A stretch of 64,000 nucleotides of DNA. It comes from Daucus carota subsp. sativus (taxonomy: Eukaryota > Streptophyta > Magnoliopsida > Apiales > Apiaceae). The position numbers and the translations under genes were made by a program. Below, one piece after another: positions 59,434-64,000 of the stretch. How positions within the stretch are numbered: position 1 is the first letter of the stretch; the number at the start of each line of letters is the position of its first letter. The DNA lies in the NCBI RefSeq assembly GCF_001625215.2, contig NC_030387.2, positions 28,222,517 through 28,286,516 of the forward strand, read 5' to 3'. The notes under the pieces were generated by a model. The model saw nothing but the letters and a program-made list of their open reading frames with translations. It was not told the origin of the DNA and searched no databases.

Positions 59434-61498
59434 CTAGCTTATAACCCGTGCAATGCACGGGCGATTATAATATTTGCTATTTTATCGTATATATTATAAC
59501 TTAAAGTAATATTATTGTGAGAATAAAATTATGATAGAATAATATGATTAAATAAATTTTTCGTTTAGCAGATGATTAATTCTTAATAGTTAATTTCGTC
59601 AAAATGGCTAATTAAAAATTAGGTCGAAGATATATATTTTACTGAGAATGTTAAAATACGTTTTTTATTTCATGTTATAATTTAAGGAGATCAATAAAAT
59701 CAGATATAAATCAACCAATCCATCTTTTAATATTTCATTATTGATAATTAATAATATAGTATGGAACATATTAAGTTAAAAAAGACGCGTAAAACCAAAA
59801 ACTGACCCATCATACTAACCTAAATTTTTTTTTTTTTTTGATAATAAAAAGTATATTACAACATGTTATAAATAAAGAGGTTCGTGGGTCGAATACCAAC
59901 CGGCTCACCAAACTCGACTGACCCACCGACTAACTGAACTTTTCATGTTTCGAATTTAACACTATAATAGTATTTTATAGATTTATAATATTATTGTGAG
60001 AATAAAATTATAATATATGTGGCCCGTGTTAATTGTAGAAGATCCGTATTTTAGTCAGAATATATAAAAAAATTAATGTGTTTTAGTTAAAAAGGTAATT
60101 ACTATGTTTTTCGATGTTATTTTAAATAATGGAGTTTTTTTAATTAGAAAATATAAAAAATAAAATATTTTAGTTAAAAAGAATAATTTGTATAGAGATA
60201 GGCCCGTATTTTGGCCCAAGTACCGACTGATCAAATTTTCAATGTTTCAGCTTTAATATTATAGTATAGATGTGTATATATTTTTTAAGGTTTGACTTTA
60301 GTTTTTGGTATAGTCAAATAGGTCTTATATTTGTTTTATGTTTTGATCTTATATTTGTTTTATGTTTTGATTTGTTTATATTTTGCTTGAAGTCCGCTAA
60401 TTTTGTTTGAAGCCGTTAATTATAAAAGTCCGTATAAAAGCCTGTGTCCCGACCAATCAAATTTTTAATGTTTCGACTTTAATAAGATAGTATTTTTTAA
60501 GGTTTGACTTTAGTTTTTGTATACTCAAATAGATTTTATATTTGTTTTATGTTTGAAGCCGCTAATTATAAAAGTATGTATAAAAGCCCGTGTACCGACC
60601 GATGCAATTTTTAATGTTTCGGCTTTAATAGTATAGTAAACTAATATTATTGTGAGAATAAAATTATAATATATGTGGCCCGTGTTAATTGTAGAAGATC
60701 CGTATTTTAGTCAGAATATATAAAAAAATTAATGTGTTTTAGTTAAAAAGGTAATTACTATGTTTTTCGATGTTATTTTAAATAATGGAGTTTTTTTAAT
60801 TAGAAAATATAAAAAATAAAATATTTTAGTTAAAAAGAATAATTTGTATAGAGATTGGCCCGTATTTTGGCCCAAGTACCGACTGATCAAATTTTCAATG
60901 TTTCAGCTTTAATATTATAGTATAGATGTGTATATATTTTTTAAGGTTTGACTTTAGTTTTTGGTATAGTCAAATAGGTCTTATATTTGTTTTATGTTTT
61001 GATCTTATATTTGTTTTATGTTTTGATTTGTTTATATTTTGCTTGAAGTCCACTAATTTTGTTTGAAGCCGTTAATTATAAAAGTCCGTATAAAAGCCTG
61101 TGTCCCGACCAATCAAATTTTTAATGTTTCGACTTTAATAAGATAGTATTTTTTAAGGTTTGATTTTAGTTTTTGTATACTCAAATAGATTTTATATTTG
61201 TTTTATGTTTGAAGCCGCTAATTATAAAAGTATGTATAAAAGCCCGTGTACCGATCGATCAAATTTTTAATATTTCGACTTTAATAATATAGTATTTTTT
61301 AAGGTTTGACTTTAGTTTTTGTATAGTCAAATAGGTTTTATATTTGTTTTATGTTTTGATTGTATATTTGTTTTATTTTTTGATTTGTTTGAAGCCCACT
61401 AATTTTTTTGAAGCCCGTTAATTATAAAAGTCTATATAAAAGCCCGTGTACCGACCGACCAAACTTTTAATGTTTCGGCTTTAATAGTATAGTATAGA
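59434..61498 (-). mobile_element. non-autonomous Helitron 2, nested in the hAT element
   Basis: On the minus strand it starts TCTATACTATACTATTAAAG after an A (61498) and ends with the hairpin CCCGTGCATTGCACGGG (59445-59461) and CTAG at 59434-59437 before a T. Same family as Helitron 1. No Rep/helicase frame. It carries a 656-bp internal tandem duplication. Confidence 0.92.
59990..61301. repeat. 656-bp tandem duplication inside Helitron 2
   Basis: Sequence from TTATTGTGAGAATAAAATTA onward at 59990 recurs from 60646 with only a handful of differences (for example GAGATAGG against GAGATTGG). Copies are far more alike than Helitron 1 is to Helitron 2, so the duplication is young. Confidence 0.85.
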
Positions 61499-61714
61499 TT
61501 ATATATTTATTTATTTTAAATAATCGGTTCGGTTCGGTTTATTTCGGTTCGGTTTTAATCTAAAACCGGAACCGCAACCATTAGAATCGGTTCGGTTTTT
61601 TAATTTGCGGTTTCGGTTCGGTGCGGTTTTATACGGTTCGGTTTTCATCGGTTTTTAACGGTTTCGGTTCGGTTTCGGTTTCAATTCGGTTTTTTGCTCA
61701 CCCCTAGTAGACAT

Positions 61715-63865
61715 ACACAAGATTTCAGATGAGTATTAACTGGTGTTGCCATAGCTTTTTCTAGAGGTGTACAAATGGGAGGTGTACAGCAGGGATGTCA
61801 CTACAACCTATGTCACTTTGTTGCTAATAATACTGGTGTTTTTCTCCGCATGAAAGATCAAACCCAGAAGAAAAAAGCATCTGTAACTTGTAAGTTGAAC
61901 TACCAGTTGCTCCCATGTTGCGTCGGTAAAAAATGGTATTCTAACTGTATGTACCTGTACCCAATTCATATTAGAAACACCTTAACCAAAGTTACTAGCA
62001 TAAACACGAACAAAATCAAATGAACAATGTCTTGTGAAGGGTGAAAACTATCAATTGACAGAAAGACAGGATCAAACTAGGTGAAACTCCCTCTTCTCGG
62101 GCAAGTATTTAACTGGTCATAGTCAGATACTATACTGCACTGCTATCATCAGCCTAGCAATATGATAAATATAATTATCGAAGAAGAATTGAGATCCATG
62201 AATTATGAAGTATGCAACACAACTCAAGCAGGGAACGCCATTAATTTCATTGTAAAGTATACGTTGTTAATACAAAAAGGTAATTTCCGCTTCGACTTGC
62301 AGGGTCATGCTAACAGACATATTAAAATTGTAGTCTAAAGCAACTGCAAAGAACCCTACTTCAATAGAAAGCATAAACAGTTTCTTATGATGTCCAATTA
62401 CCTATTCTGGCATTCAGAAAGTACAATTGAAACTAAAACATTTTTTATATGGTCTACTTCATCTTTATTGGGTAATAACAAATGCCTAGTCAGACTTTTC
62501 AGTTTTCAGTCTACTAAGTGAGAAGGATAATAAAACCAGTCACACGTTTCTGCTGAAGATAAGGACACCCTTAAGAATGACCGAATCAAGAGGAACTTAA
62601 GGTTTATACAAAATATGGTTTTTCAACAAGAACAAAGCTGGACCATGGTCAGTTGAACGGGAAAAAAAGAATTTGTTTCTAATATTATCTGTACAAGTAT
62701 TTAAAATATGATGAGAACAGTAACTAGTCTGCACTGTCTGGATACAAAGAAGACAGGGAGAAATATACCAGGTCGCCCTCAATTATAGGTGGAAGTATAA
62801 TAATTAAGAAGCTAGTGAGATTTGAGAGGGTCGATTATCTTTGTTGGCAGTTGGGCACAAGCTAGTAATTTGATAATGTTGTCATACACGAACCTATAAA
62901 ATGATACAAAAGGTTGTTGACTGAAGGGAAGTTTAGGGATGTATCTGAAAATGGACAAAGGGGAGATCAGAGCCTTCCGACCGTTTATCCTGCAATCCTG
63001 CACACAGCTATTACCTACTTGGTAGCTTGTGTGGCATAACCAAACCTACCTAATTTGCTTAACCACAGAAGTTCAGATAGACGCATAGAATTACCATGCT
63101 GAACCACTTACAATAGACGCATTACCATGCTTACAGAATGAAAATGAACTTTAGCTATAGATAGATGCATAGATTCATGGTCACAGATCAGTTACTATAA
63201 ATTGAACAGGGCAAATTGGCCATAAAATTCAAAAAGCAATTTCAGATGTATCAATCACAAATCACAGACTAGTACACCCCATAAGCAAAATCTACCTATA
63301 ACCTAAATCCAATATCATAGCTATCTTTATGCTACCTTGGGAGATGTGGAGAGTCATGGTTATAAGCTTTTGACCAACATATAAAAATTTATTGATTCGA
63401 CTTGTTGACTAACCGCCCCATAAGAGTAATTGGCACCTAGCGAACTAGTTGTCCCGTTGCTCAGCCCTATGTTCGACTTGACAAAATTACAACCATGCTA
63501 ATGAAAGTAGGATGACGTGTGTAATATTTTAGTAAGCATCGAGATAAATAAAAAACAAGTCATATTTGTGTGTTTTTTATATTGACTTCCCATCCTGATA
63601 TATATACACTATATATCCTTTCTGAGTAGGTTGATAGAAGTTGAAAAATTATCAACAAACTTATAGAAGGCTATATAGTAAGTCCCGCAGCACAAATATA
63701 TAACAGGAAGATTATTAACATGAATGATGAGTTGATGACTAATCATAATAGAGCTGTTAAGAAGAAAAAATCAATCAATAAACTATAATAGCCGACTACC
63801 TGCGTGCCATTTTATTGAATCCCATAAAGATGATACAGGTCCACCAATCAGAAAATAGTTTTACA
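61715..63865. other. no recognisable gene
   Basis: Less AT-rich than the transposon block to its left, with no element ends seen. Minus-strand open frames at 62597..62782 and 62812..63003 match nothing I know. It may be introns or 3' UTR of a minus-strand gene starting to the right of the window. Confidence 0.4.
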
Positions 63866-63869
63866 ACAA

Positions 63870-64000
63870 TTACAGTTGAAGAGCAAAAACAAAATGGTTC
63901 TGCATAACATTTAGTATGATCACAACGGCCAGTACAATCCCCGCCCCATCGAAAAAGAATATAACTCTCTTCTTAACCATGGGATATGACCTCACTAAGA
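63870..64000 (-). CDS. possible C-terminal exon of an unidentified membrane protein
   Basis: From the window edge the minus strand is open to a TAA at 63870-63872 and reads LVRSYPMVKKRVIFFFDGAG then IVLAVVIILNVMQ and a short tail. It contains one hydrophobic segment of about 20 residues that could span a membrane. Family unknown; the frame may be chance. Confidence 0.22.
   Translation of the reverse strand, partial: LVRSYPMVKKRVIFFFDGAGIVLAVVIILNVMQNHFVFALQL

Larger units (their letters stand above)
58579..61706. mobile_element. non-autonomous hAT element with CGGTTCGG repeats, carrying two nested insertions
   Basis: The ends TAGGGGTGAGC and GCTCACCCCTA are perfect inverted repeats, with an exact 8-bp duplication GTAGACAT on both sides (58571-58578 and 61707-61714). 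Subterminal regions (58590-58760 and 61520-61690) are full of CGGTTCGG/AACCGGAACCG motifs. Without the nested Stowaway and Helitron the element is about 755 bp, close to the other two hAT elements. No transposase frame. Confidence 0.92.

Noticed and set aside
62597-63003. Two minus-strand open frames near the right end
   Set aside because: No recognised domain, no supporting splice pattern; reported only as gene-free sequence.

Overview
The window is nuclear DNA of a flowering plant. Every gene has GT-AG introns, polypeptides match plant families (cornichon, DUF1499 plastid protein, CC-NB-LRR receptors, plant MLF-like protein, DUF1442, ribosomal protein S13), intergenic DNA is AT-rich, and it is packed with Stowaway, hAT, CACTA and Helitron elements typical of dicots. 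An asterid is my guess; nothing here fixes the species.

Layout. 1-4 kb holds the 3' half of an AT-hook (AHL) gene. 6.0-8.4 kb holds a complete four-exon cornichon gene (minus), whose exons are mostly too short to stand out as open frames. 9.2-37 kb is a disease-resistance cluster: two tandem copies of a six-exon DUF1499 gene (minus), three full-length intronless-looking CC-NB-LRR genes (NLR1 minus, NLR2 plus, NLR3 plus), one large NLR pseudogene (NLR4) with a deleted P-loop, and at least five NLR fragments. The cluster seems built from an ancestral divergent unit, DUF1499(-)/NLR(+). In the first copy of that unit the NLR has shrunk to a coiled-coil scrap joined to 3' flank; in the second it is NLR2. 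A separate inverted piece of an NLR3-like 3' end sits between NLR1 and the second DUF1499 copy.

40-42.4 kb holds a seven-exon MLF-family gene (first exon non-coding) with an NLR scrap in its last intron. 43-46.5 kb holds an intact two-exon DUF1442 gene with two decayed 3' copies beside it. 47-55.7 kb is a gene-poor stretch of transposons: a CACTA-like piece, a hAT element with an exact 8-bp target duplication, and a 2.2-kb Helitron lying inside another element that sits in a TA microsatellite. 55.9-58.05 kb holds a five-exon ribosomal protein S13 gene with a classical site II plus telo-box promoter. 58.6-61.7 kb is one hAT element (exact 8-bp target duplication) carrying a nested Stowaway and a nested inverted Helitron. 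61.7-64 kb has no gene I can name.

Most useful leads: the Asp-to-Asn change in the Walker B (kinase-2) motif of NLR3; loss of the GT donor at the same intron in both DUF1499 copies (GC in one, GA in the other); a conserved 3' splice site downstream of three NLR stop codons that would give alternative C-terminal tails; and the duplication history of the cluster. I found no retrovirus-like element and no clearly new molecular system.
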